Assembly: GCF_000172795.2 (NCBI RefSeq)
Contig: NZ_CP020947.1
Span: 3,748,501 to 3,812,500, forward strand
Direction: 5' to 3'
Source: Rhizobium sp. CIAT894
GTDB taxonomy: Bacteria; Pseudomonadota; Alphaproteobacteria; Rhizobiales; Rhizobiaceae
DNA: 64,000 nt
The notes below the pieces were generated by a model that ran no database searches, was not told the DNA's origin, and worked only from the letters and a program-made list of their open reading frames with translations. Numbering within the stretch: position 1 is the stretch's first letter; each line of letters opens with the position of its first letter. The position numbers were made by a program, and so were the translations under genes. Shown one piece after another: positions 8,268 to 15,951 of this stretch.

Positions 8268-9881
8268 ATGTCGCGCTGCCTGCATACAAATCCCGACCGG
8301 ATTTATGACGACTTGCGAGCGCTGCGTCCCGGCGCGACGCTGACATTGAAGAGCGCACGATACGCAACGCCGCTCGTCCTCTCCTCGATCAGCGGCTCCC
8401 AACAGCAGCCGGTCGTGATTGGGGGCACCGGTGCCGTCATCGATGGCGGCAGAAGCTATGAAGACTATCGCGACGTCGCCAACCGGCTCTCCGCCGTGCA
8501 GGAAGCCAATGGCCGCTTCCCCGGCATCTACTATCTTGCCGACGATGCCGCGCTCGTGCTGCGGAATTGCCAATGGGTCGTGATTGAGGATCTCAAGTTC
8601 GAAGGCTGCTGGCCGACCGCGATCTATCTCGACAACTGCCAGCACATCACGCTCCGCCGCCTGCATATTCGCGGCAGCACCATCGCCATCGGCGCGGCCG
8701 GAGCCTATACGCGCCATCTGCTGATCGAAGACTGCGATTGGATACAGGATCTGCAGTCGCACGGCGAGGCGGACCTCGCCGCAATCCGCCAAGCCCATGC
8801 GGTCGATGCCACGCTCGATCCCAAGGATTGCAGGCTCTGGCGAAAAACCTCCTGGGGCCAGGTCCACGGCAATATCGAAGACACCCAAAGCCGCGTGAAC
8901 GTCGAAAAGGACGAGCGCGGTTTTGACGGCGACTTCTTCCGGGCATGGACGATCGCCGGTTATGTCGTCCTGCGCGACAATGTCATTCTCGACGCCTTCA
9001 ACGGCATCCACTTCTTCAACGATGCGTCCGATTCCACCGTCGAGGATTTCTGCCGCAATATCATCATCGAAAACAACTGGTTCGTCCGCATCCGTGACAA
9101 CGCCGTCGAGACGGAAGACTATGCCTGGAACTGGACGGTCAGCGGCAACAAGTTTGTCGATTGCTACATGCCCTTTTCGCTGGAGATGAAACGATCCGGC
9201 TATTTCTACATCTACGGCAATCTCGGCTGGAACCAACACCGGCCTGGTCCCGATGACGACGACCGCAATTTCGGCCAGCTTTTCAAATTTCCCAAAGAGC
9301 ACGAAGCGGTCGGCCCGCATTATGTGTTCAACAATTCATGGATGCTGAGAGGGCCGATCAGCAAGCGCTACCGCTTCCGCCAGTTCCACCACTTGAACAA
9401 TGCGATCGGCTACTACGGCGCGGCAGGCCTTTCGACGCCGGAGGATTCCGTGCCCTTTGGCGCGGGCTGGCAGACCGTGCCGAAAGAGGGACAGGATGAA
9501 GCTTCGCTCGAAGGCAAGCATTTCACCAGGCTTTGGCAGGAACTCGACATACGCTTCGACGGCGATCTGATCGATCACAAATATTTCCCCAATCTGCTGC
9601 GCGAGGCGGGATATGCGATCGGCGTCGACGCCCATCCCGGGCCGGTTCCTTTCCGCTCGCCCGTCCTCGGCCTGCCTGAGGGGCTGAAGCTGACCACGAA
9701 GGTTCCGGCAATCGCCTTCCTGATGCAGCTTCCCGACGGGCGAACGCAGGCCGTCGGCTGCGCGGACTACACCGTCGGCGCCTGGCAGGGGGAAGATCCC
9801 TTCACGGTCGATCGACCGATGTTCTACGAATATTGGCTTTACGCCGATCCTTGCGGAAAGGGCGAAGCGGCCGAAAGCTGA
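8268..9881 (+). CDS. Right-handed parallel beta-helix protein
   Basis: 537 residues from the ATG at 8268 (GTG at 8256 would add four). Repeated rungs such as NCQWVVIEDLKFEGC, NCQHITLRRLHIRG and HLLIEDCDWIQ, and later VVLRDNVILDAFNGIHFFND and RNIIIENNWFVRIRDNAVETED, show the x-hydrophobic-x-N/D periodicity of pectate-lyase-like beta-helices. An N-terminal GGTGAVIDGGRSY resembles the first strand of polysaccharide-acting members. No Sec signal is seen at either start, so a cytoplasmic location or an unusual export route is possible. It could be a polysaccharide lyase, hydrolase or epimerase; catalytic residues cannot be assigned. It converges on the next gene with a 6-bp gap. Confidence 0.75.
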   Translation: MSRCLHTNPDRIYDDLRALRPGATLTLKSARYATPLVLSSISGSQQQPVVIGGTGAVIDGGRSYEDYRDVANRLSAVQEANGRFPGIYYLADDAALVLRNCQWVVIEDLKFEGCWPTAIYLDNCQHITLRRLHIRGSTIAIGAAGAYTRHLLIEDCDWIQDLQSHGEADLAAIRQAHAVDATLDPKDCRLWRKTSWGQVHGNIEDTQSRVNVEKDERGFDGDFFRAWTIAGYVVLRDNVILDAFNGIHFFNDASDSTVEDFCRNIIIENNWFVRIRDNAVETEDYAWNWTVSGNKFVDCYMPFSLEMKRSGYFYIYGNLGWNQHRPGPDDDDRNFGQLFKFPKEHEAVGPHYVFNNSWMLRGPISKRYRFRQFHHLNNAIGYYGAAGLSTPEDSVPFGAGWQTVPKEGQDEASLEGKHFTRLWQELDIRFDGDLIDHKYFPNLLREAGYAIGVDAHPGPVPFRSPVLGLPEGLKLTTKVPAIAFLMQLPDGRTQAVGCADYTVGAWQGEDPFTVDRPMFYEYWLYADPCGKGEAAES

Positions 9882-9887
9882 GGCTCT

Positions 9888-10955
9888 TCACTGCGCCCGC
9901 AGGACCTCGTTCCAATGCGCGATCAGCCGCGCCCGCTTCACCTGGTCGAGATAGACCATCAGCCCGGGACTGACCGGCACCGGCCGAAGTTGGGAGCCGA
10001 GCAGTTCCTGCAGCGTATTGGCGGTATTTTCCCCCGCCACCTCCGGGCTGACCGCCGGGATCTGCAGCTCGCGCGCCATGATCGTCTGCCCTTCCTTCGA
10101 CATGAAGAAGGCCAGGTAGCGCCGCCCGAGTTCCGGCTCGGCGGCGGCCTGCGGCACCAGGCCGATCCGTGACATCACCACGGTATAATCCTTCGGCAGC
10201 ACGATGCCGACATCGGGATGCCGCGAGGCCCAGTCGGCTGCATAGGAGCCGAGAATATTGTAACCGAGCACGAAGCGCCCGTCGGCGACGCGTTCGAGGA
10301 TCGCCGAACTCGTCGAATAGAGTTTGACGCCCGCCGCCCCCATCGCTCCGATCACCGACCAGATGTCGCCGAATTGTTCCTGATCGCGCGCCATGAACAG
10401 AAAGCCGACGCCGGAGCGCTCGATATCGTAGGTGCTGATCCGGCCGTAAACAGCACTGCCCTTGCGCTTGAGATAATCCACGAGTTCCGCTCGCGAGCTT
10501 GGCACCGGCTCATGCGCGAAGCTTGGCTTGTGATAGACGAATACCGCCGGTTCGAAGGTCAGCGCGTAGGCGGTGTTGCGCCAGTTTGCCCATTTCGGCC
10601 ATGCAGCACTCATCGGCAGGTTGCTGACCTGCGCATATCCGTCGTTGGAGAGCTTCACCTGCAGGTCCATCGCCGAGGAAAAGGCGAAATCCGCCGTCTT
10701 CTTGCCGGCATCCGTCTCCCTGACGATCCGGTCGTAGATATCACCGGTCAGCATGTCCTCATATTTGACCGCGACGTCGGGATTGGCGTCCTGGAAACCC
10801 CGGATCATCGGCTGCGCCAACGGTTCGTCGAGCGAGGAATAAACCGTCAACACCGGCGCATGTGCATTGCCCGATTTCGCCGCATAGAAGGCCTGATCGG
10901 CCAGCGCAAAGCCCGGCCAGAACGCCAGCAGCAAAAAGGTGAAAACACTCCTCAT
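9888..10955 (-). CDS. ABC-type extracellular solute-binding protein (family 1, iron-type)
   Basis: 355 residues with signal peptide MRSVFTFLLLAFWPGFALA. The mature protein has LTVYSSLDEPLAQPMIRGFQ, the strand-helix start of Fe3+/thiamine/2-aminoethylphosphonate-type periplasmic binding proteins, then DFAFSSAMDLQVKLSNDGY, YNILGSYA in the hinge region, and the C-terminal RYLAFFMSKEGQTIMA motif common in this group. No permease or ATPase gene adjoins it, so it is an orphan that must serve a transporter elsewhere or act as a sensor partner. The ligand is unknown. Confidence 0.82.
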   Translation of the reverse strand: MRSVFTFLLLAFWPGFALADQAFYAAKSGNAHAPVLTVYSSLDEPLAQPMIRGFQDANPDVAVKYEDMLTGDIYDRIVRETDAGKKTADFAFSSAMDLQVKLSNDGYAQVSNLPMSAAWPKWANWRNTAYALTFEPAVFVYHKPSFAHEPVPSSRAELVDYLKRKGSAVYGRISTYDIERSGVGFLFMARDQEQFGDIWSVIGAMGAAGVKLYSTSSAILERVADGRFVLGYNILGSYAADWASRHPDVGIVLPKDYTVVMSRIGLVPQAAAEPELGRRYLAFFMSKEGQTIMARELQIPAVSPEVAGENTANTLQELLGSQLRPVPVSPGLMVYLDQVKRARLIAHWNEVLRAQ

Positions 10956-11000
10956 GCAGTAACAATGCCTGAGCGCGCCGGGAGGAGCAAGGGCGCGGAA

Positions 11001-11165
11001 CTAGGCAATGCCCCCTTCCATCGGCGCATTTTGCGCATGCAGCAGGAAGGCCTTGGCGGCGCGACTTTGGCAAAGCGAATGCTCCATCGCCTCGGCCGCC
11101 ACCTCCTGGCCGCGCGTCACCGGCGGACACGGCAGGAAGATCGCATCTTCTGGCAAACGGTCGAG
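11001..11165 (-). pseudogene. Duplicated 3' fragment of carbamoyltransferase gene
   Basis: Reads in frame as the last 54 or so codons of a carbamoyltransferase (LDRLPEDAIFLPCPP, then EAMEHSLCQSRAAKAFLLHA, ending NAPMEGGIA, stop TAG). Bases 11018-11165 match 12089-12236, inside the intact gene at 12072, with about ten differences in 148 positions; most are silent and the reading frame is kept. Homology ends abruptly at about 11165. There is no start codon or upstream part, so it is a gene remnant in direct orientation 1.07 kb from its parent. Confidence 0.8.
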
Positions 11166-11380
11166 CAGATACCCTGATCGGCAAACTCACTGCATTGGCC
11201 GACAAGGCGTCCATCGCCATCCGGGAGCTCAAGGAGCGGGATGGGCCGACGGAGAGAGCCATTCTCTGGGCGAACGCAGGCGGGCTGAGTGGCATTTGGG
11301 GTCGGGGAGCTACTAGGTGACCCAACTTCGCGGCCTAGGCGTCCCCTATGCATCCAAACCACATTTGAGCTGGTTTGCTC
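11166..11380. other. Unassigned sequence beside carbamoyltransferase remnant
   Basis: About 215 bp between the homology break and the 161-residue gene. The plus strand carries an open stretch to a TGA near 11319 that translates as a plausible helical tail (LTALADKASIAIRELKERD), but it has no start codon or ribosome site. It could be the 3' end of another broken gene. Nothing else is supported. Confidence 0.3.
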
Positions 11381-11866
11381 CTATTCAGTGTTGATGCCTG
11401 TGTTTAGCGTCACAAAATAACGCGCAACAGCAACATCCATCTCTGCAATTACCAGTTGATAAACCAATCGGGCACTCTTAGCACCCCCGTCTGCAGCTCT
11501 CAACGTAAGATCAATTATTTCCTGGGGTGAGTTGGCCATTCGAAAAGTTGGAGCCACAAGTAGATCATATCCATCCTTGTTCCATTCAGTGTCACCTTGA
11601 TCGTCAGATTTTGCTATTTCATCTTCCATTTCGCTATCAATTCGCCGCATTGCATCGGACAGCATTCGTAGGACTTCCTCAAGGTCTCCTTGCTCGATTG
11701 GTCTCTTGTGATCCCTCATCCGAGACTTTGCCCGTCTCGCGATCTCCTGTAACTCCTGATTGGCCGCCATAGCAGCACCCACTGCGGCGTTGAACTTTTT
11801 CGACGGAATCCGCAGGATTTTGGGTGATGGGTCCGGTTCTGCTTTGCGTCGTAGGAAACCAAGCAT
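11381..11866 (-). CDS. Hypothetical protein in a small AT-richer islet
   Basis: 161 residues, MLGFLRRKAEPDPSPKILRI at the start, ending VTLNTGINTE. Soluble, with long amphipathic helices (LQEIARRAKSRMRDHKRP and EEVLRMLSDAMRRIDSEMED) and no signal peptide. The codon use is less GC-biased than in neighbouring genes (many A/T third positions), suggesting recent acquisition. It sits between the intact carbamoyltransferase gene and its duplicated 3' end. GAGAG precedes the ATG at a loose distance. No family was recognised. Confidence 0.6.
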   Translation of the reverse strand: MLGFLRRKAEPDPSPKILRIPSKKFNAAVGAAMAANQELQEIARRAKSRMRDHKRPIEQGDLEEVLRMLSDAMRRIDSEMEDEIAKSDDQGDTEWNKDGYDLLVAPTFRMANSPQEIIDLTLRAADGGAKSARLVYQLVIAEMDVAVARYFVTLNTGINTE

Positions 11867-12071
11867 TGTGTGTTCTCTCGTTCAAGGGGAACCGCCCCGG
11901 GTTTGCCGGAGACTGTTTGGTTTAAGTTATGCGGCCATGACTGGCGCGTCCAGCATGACGTAGTATCGTTCTTCAGCTTCGGCTGGTGGAGTGTTGCCGA
12001 CGGGCTCCAAAGACGGCGGTATCGCCATGCGCGACCTCCTGCGCTTCCCTTAAAGCTGAACCGCTCTAGAT

Positions 12072-12941
12072 CTAGACAGCGACCCACTCCATCAGCGCAT
12101 TCTGCGCATGCAACAGAAAGGCCTTGGCGGCGCGACTTTGGCAAAGCGAATGCTCCATCGCCTCTGCCGTCACCTCCTGGCCGCGCATCACCGGCGGGCA
12201 CGGCAGGAAGATTGCATCTTCTGGCAAACGATCGAGAATTTCGGTCCCGATCCGGTAGCCGGCAAGCGCCTCCGAGGCGACGTCGCCCGGCCATGAATCG
12301 GTGATGACGACGTCGGCATCCAATAGCTCGCCCATATCGGTGCTCGCGCGAAAGCGCTCGTTGAGCAGTGCGGCGTCACTTATATGCCAGCGTCCGGGAA
12401 AGACCTGCACCACCTCGATCGGCAATGCGATCGAGGCTTCGGCCCAGGAGCGCAGGATATTCGCATCCGCCGCCACGCCGACGACCTTCAACCCGTCGAT
12501 CGCGCCGCGCCGGCTCTTGATATAGGCAAGGTCGCCGAGCGTCTCGCAAGGATGGTTGGAGCGTGTGCGTGCATTGATGACAGGCACCGGCGCGGCTGCC
12601 GCCACCGCCTTCAACGTCGCAACCTCTTTCGTGCGGATCACCAGCATGTCGAACCAGTTGCTGAGATACCCCGCAAGATCGCCGGTCTCCTCCCTGACAT
12701 TGAACCCGATCGGCACATGCACGCAGATACCGCCCATCGCCTGGACGCCGAGATCGAAGGCACTCGTATTGCGCCAGCCGCCATCATCGGCAATCAGCGC
12801 GATGCGTTTGCCCGCAAGGCTCTGCGGCATGGTGCGCTTGTCCCAGGCTCTGGCAAGCTCCCCGGCGCGAGCAACGATCGATCGGAGCCCGGCCTCCGGA
12901 ACATCGTGAAACTCCAGAAAATTCCGGGCCGAACCTGTCAT
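12072..12941 (-). CDS. Ornithine/aspartate carbamoyltransferase-family protein with altered active site
   Basis: 289 residues from the ATG at 12941 (MTGSARNFLEFHDVPEAGLR); other ATGs at 12953 and far upstream at 13094 are possible. The whole length follows the OTC fold: NFLEFHDVPEAGLRSIVARA, SLAGKRIALI, RSNHPCETLGDLAYIKSRRG (the HPCQ region), DADVVITDSW, and GQEVTAEAMEHSLCQSRAAK followed by LLHAQNALMEW. The carbamoyl-phosphate signature STRTR is replaced by DGGWRN, and the HCLPAHRG motif becomes PCPPVMRG. Family membership is clear. The reaction is probably not plain ornithine transcarbamoylation, and the true substrate is unknown. Its 3' end is duplicated at 11001-11165. Confidence 0.75.
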   Translation of the reverse strand: MTGSARNFLEFHDVPEAGLRSIVARAGELARAWDKRTMPQSLAGKRIALIADDGGWRNTSAFDLGVQAMGGICVHVPIGFNVREETGDLAGYLSNWFDMLVIRTKEVATLKAVAAAAPVPVINARTRSNHPCETLGDLAYIKSRRGAIDGLKVVGVAADANILRSWAEASIALPIEVVQVFPGRWHISDAALLNERFRASTDMGELLDADVVITDSWPGDVASEALAGYRIGTEILDRLPEDAIFLPCPPVMRGQEVTAEAMEHSLCQSRAAKAFLLHAQNALMEWVAV

Positions 12942-13328
12942 CCCAATCCCCATCGCATATGAAACCGCACTTACAATAACGTGAGCCGGCCTCGCGGCAA
13001 CCGTCGAAGGAAGATGCCACTGCCTCGCTATCCCCAGCAAGCGTAGTCTTGCTATCCGCAGCAAGCGTAGTCGCCATGGCGATCTCGGAAGCATCGGGAA
13101 AGCAGAACGCTCCTCTTTGTCGCTTAAACTCCATTTTCGCCATAAAGGATTAGCGACAAGACTTATCCTTCACCCGTTTAGAGTATTGATGCAGATCGGT
13201 GACGATATATTGTCGCGCTGCCGTGTCAAACCGTCGAAGCCGCCCGAATTTCCTGTCCGGGAAACGACCTCACACGACAAAAAATCTATAAAATGCCAAA
13301 CTGAACTGGGAAGATCCTGGGAGGGGTC
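12942..13328. other. Divergent intergenic region, carbamoyltransferase / adenylate cyclase
   Basis: About 390 bp between divergent genes. It contains a 24-bp tandem duplication (13027-13074), listed separately, and an AT-rich stretch before 13329 (AAAAAATCTATAAAATG near 13278-13295) that is a plausible promoter area for the cyclase. The minus-strand frame stays open across the repeat but lacks a convincing start signal. Confidence 0.4.
13027..13074. repeat. 24-bp tandem duplication
   Basis: Two adjacent copies, GCTATCCCCAGCAAGCGTAG-TCTT and GCTATCCGCAGCAAGCGTAG-TCGC, with three differences in 24 positions. Being a multiple of three it keeps the open frame on the minus strand, where it reads as LLRIAR/LLGIAR-like repeats, but it most likely lies in non-coding sequence. 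Confidence 0.7.
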
Positions 13329-15197
13329 ATGGAACGACGGCTGAGCGCTATTCTCGCTGCGGATGTCGTTGGCTACAGCCGACTGATGGGCATCGATGAG
13401 TCCGGCACGCTGCAGGCGCTGAACCGCCATCGCTGCGAGCTGGTCGACATTCGCATCTCGGACTACAAGGGCCGGATCTTCAAACTCACCGGCGATGGCA
13501 TTCTTGCCGAATTCCAGAGCGTGGTGAATGCGGTTGCCTGCGCCGCCGAAATCCAGCGCAGCATGGCGGCTCGCAACGAGAGCGTGCCCAAGGACGAGCG
13601 CGTCGAATTCCGCATCGGCATCAATCTCGGCGACGTCGTGGTCGAAAACGGCGATATCTTCGGAGATGGCGTCAATCTTGCCGCCAGACTCGAGCGCATC
13701 GCCTCGCCGGGCGGCATCGCCGTGTCGGCCTCGGTACGCGATCAGGTCGGCTCGCGTCTCAATCTCGGCTTCGATTTTATCGGCGAACATACGCTGAAGA
13801 ACATCAGGCAGCCCGTACAGGTCTATACCGTCACCCTGACGCCGCCCTCCTCGGTGAAATTGGTCGCCCAGAACCGCAATACCTGCTTCATCGCGGTGCT
13901 GCCCTTCACCAATATGAGCGGCGATGCCGATCAGGACTATTTCTCCGACGGGATCACCGAAGACATCATCACCGATCTCTCGAAGATCTCCAGCCTGCAC
14001 GTCGTGCCGCGCAATACGATCTTCACCTACAAGGGCATATCGGTGAAGGTGAAGCGGCTCGCCCAGGAACTCGGCGTGCGCTACGTGCTCGAGGGAAGCG
14101 TGCGCATCTTCGGCAATCGCGTGCGCATTTCCGGCCAGCTGATCGACACCGCCAATGGCGATCATCTCTGGGCCGAGCGTTACGATCGCGACCTCACCGA
14201 CATCTTCGCTATCCAGGACGAGATCACTCATGCGATCGTCGGCCAGCTGAAGGTGCGCCTGCTGCCGGAAGAAAAGAAGGCGATCGCCAGTGAGCCGACC
14301 GCCAATGTCGAGGCCTATACCTATTATCTACGCGGCCGCCAGCTCTCCCACACCTGGACCAAATCCTATCTCCAGCTCGCAAGGCGCATGTTCTGCAAGG
14401 CGGTCGAACTCGACCCCGACTATGCCCGCGCCTATGCCGGTATTGCCGATTGCGACGCAGCGATCCGCGACTGGGCGCCTGACGACGTACCGCTGCGGCG
14501 CATCCTCGACATGAGCGCCCGCGCACTCGCGCTTGATCCCGACCTTCCCGAGGCCCACGCCTCCCATGGTCTCGCCCTGCATCAGAGTGGTTATGACGAC
14601 AGGGCGGCGGCGGCCTTCGAACGGGCCTTGGCGCTCGACCCGAACCTCTTCGAGGCGAATTTCCATTATGCCCGCTTCTTCTTCATGCACGGCAACTTTG
14701 CCGAATCGGTTCAATACTTCACCCGCGCCGCGGAGATCCGCCCCGACGATTATGTCTCGCCGATCCATTTGATGGCCGCCTACCATTCGCTCGGCCGGGC
14801 GGTGGACAGGGAAAACTGGGCCCGCCTCGGCCTGCTGCGCGCCGAGCGCGCGCTGAATCTCAATCCGGAGAATTCAGGCCCGGCCCATCGCGGCGCTTTG
14901 GCGCTTGCCCATCTCGGTGATGTCAAAAGGGCCAGAGACTGGGCGGCGCGAGCGATCGCCATCGATCCCAACGACATCGTCGCGCAGTATAATCTCGCCT
15001 GCGTCTATTCGGTCCTCGGCGACGTCGACCAGGCGATCGACCTGCTGCAGAAGCTGCTGCCGCACAGCTCCGTCTACCATATCAAATGGTTCGACAATGA
15101 TTCCGATCTCGATAACATCCGCGGCGATCGCCGCTTCCAGCAGCTGCTCGCCGCCGCGATGACGCAGCGCGAACGGATCGAGAGGACCGCCAGCTGA
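13329..15197 (+). CDS. Class III adenylate/guanylate cyclase with TolB-like and TPR domains
   Basis: 622 residues; ATG at 13329 follows GGGAGGGG. Residues 1-170 are a cyclase catalytic domain, with metal-binding Asp in AILAADVVGYSRLM and in FKLTGDGILAEF (preceded by the base-binding Lys), and RIGINLGDVV with GDGVNLAARLE completing the site. Next comes a TolB-N-terminal-like domain (FIAVLPFTNMSGDADQDYFS to ISGQLIDTANGDHLWAERYD), then about six tetratricopeptide repeats to the end. This layout is common and multiplied in rhizobia. There is no membrane segment, so it is cytosolic and makes cAMP in response to an unknown protein or ligand signal. Monocistronic. Confidence 0.9.
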   Translation: MERRLSAILAADVVGYSRLMGIDESGTLQALNRHRCELVDIRISDYKGRIFKLTGDGILAEFQSVVNAVACAAEIQRSMAARNESVPKDERVEFRIGINLGDVVVENGDIFGDGVNLAARLERIASPGGIAVSASVRDQVGSRLNLGFDFIGEHTLKNIRQPVQVYTVTLTPPSSVKLVAQNRNTCFIAVLPFTNMSGDADQDYFSDGITEDIITDLSKISSLHVVPRNTIFTYKGISVKVKRLAQELGVRYVLEGSVRIFGNRVRISGQLIDTANGDHLWAERYDRDLTDIFAIQDEITHAIVGQLKVRLLPEEKKAIASEPTANVEAYTYYLRGRQLSHTWTKSYLQLARRMFCKAVELDPDYARAYAGIADCDAAIRDWAPDDVPLRRILDMSARALALDPDLPEAHASHGLALHQSGYDDRAAAAFERALALDPNLFEANFHYARFFFMHGNFAESVQYFTRAAEIRPDDYVSPIHLMAAYHSLGRAVDRENWARLGLLRAERALNLNPENSGPAHRGALALAHLGDVKRARDWAARAIAIDPNDIVAQYNLACVYSVLGDVDQAIDLLQKLLPHSSVYHIKWFDNDSDLDNIRGDRRFQQLLAAAMTQRERIERTAS

Positions 15198-15273
15198 AAG
15201 CGCCTTTTCGTGGGCGCCGTTGACCGGCGTATCGGCACCTCTGTAATCTCGCTGAAAAACAGGGGAACCATCC

Positions 15274-15951
15274 GTGCGCATTCTGCTCACCGAAGACAAT
15301 ATCGCGCTGGCCGACGGCCTGTCGGCGATCTTGCGCGGCACGGGCCATGCCGTCGACGTCGTCCATGACGGCGCCTCTGCCAATGCGGTCATCGCCGCTG
15401 AAAATTTCGATCTTGTCATTCTCGACCTCAATCTGCCCGAGATGGACGGACTCGATGTGCTGCGCGCCATGCGTGCCCGACAGAACCAGGCCGCCGTCCT
15501 CATCCTGACAGCACGCGGCACGCCGGAAGAGCGGGTGAAGGGTCTCGATCTCGGCGCCGACGATTATCTGATCAAACCCTTCGACATATCAGAATTCGAG
15601 GCCCGCGTGCGCGTGCTGCTGCGCCGCCAGGCCGGATTGCGTTCGGCGACAGTCGGTTTCGGCGGCATCTCCTTCGACCTCAACTCCCGCACCTTTTCGG
15701 CGGGCGCCACGCCCCTCGACATTCCCGCCCGCGAGCTTGGCCTGCTCGAAATTCTTTTCATGCGGGCCGGCAAGGTCGTCGCCAAGGAGGCGATCATACA
15801 GTCGCTGACGGCCTTCGACGACGACATTTCGGCAAATGCCATCGAGCAATATGTCAGCCGCCTGAGGAAACGCCTCTCGCCGCACGGCCTGACGGTCAAG
15901 ACTGCCCGCGGTATCGGCTATTATCTCGACAAGCTGCCCGAGGCCTCATGA
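15274..15951 (+). CDS. OmpR/PhoB-family response regulator (TctD-like)
   Basis: 225 residues from a GTG start at 15274. The receiver domain (1-115) has the acidic pair in LLTEDN, the phospho-acceptor Asp51 in LVILDLNLPEMDG, the Thr of LILTARG and the Lys of YLIKPF. The winged-helix DNA-binding domain (about 125-220) contains IPARELGLLEILF and NAIEQYVSRLRKRL with TARGIGYYLD, typical of the OmpR group. The stop overlaps the kinase start (ATGA), so the two are translationally coupled. By similarity of its partner it belongs to the TctD branch, which controls carboxylate uptake. Confidence 0.92.
   Translation: MRILLTEDNIALADGLSAILRGTGHAVDVVHDGASANAVIAAENFDLVILDLNLPEMDGLDVLRAMRARQNQAAVLILTARGTPEERVKGLDLGADDYLIKPFDISEFEARVRVLLRRQAGLRSATVGFGGISFDLNSRTFSAGATPLDIPARELGLLEILFMRAGKVVAKEAIIQSLTAFDDDISANAIEQYVSRLRKRLSPHGLTVKTARGIGYYLDKLPEAS

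Noticed and set aside
7919..8308. Open frame of 129 codons across the tctC/beta-helix gap
   Set aside because: It overlaps the start of the beta-helix gene, lacks a ribosome site and has an irregular Ser/Arg/His-rich composition.
11008..11316. Plus-strand open frame across the carbamoyltransferase remnant
   Set aside because: It runs antisense through the remnant and across the homology break; no start signal and no domain.
11870..12304. Plus-strand open frame opposite the carbamoyltransferase 3' end
   Set aside because: Largely antisense to the real gene; the non-overlapping part has no recognisable features.
12942..13094. Longer N-terminus for the carbamoyltransferase starting at 13094
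   Set aside because: The extension is a low-complexity Arg/Leu stretch made by the 24-bp tandem repeat, with no family match; family alignment starts near 12941.
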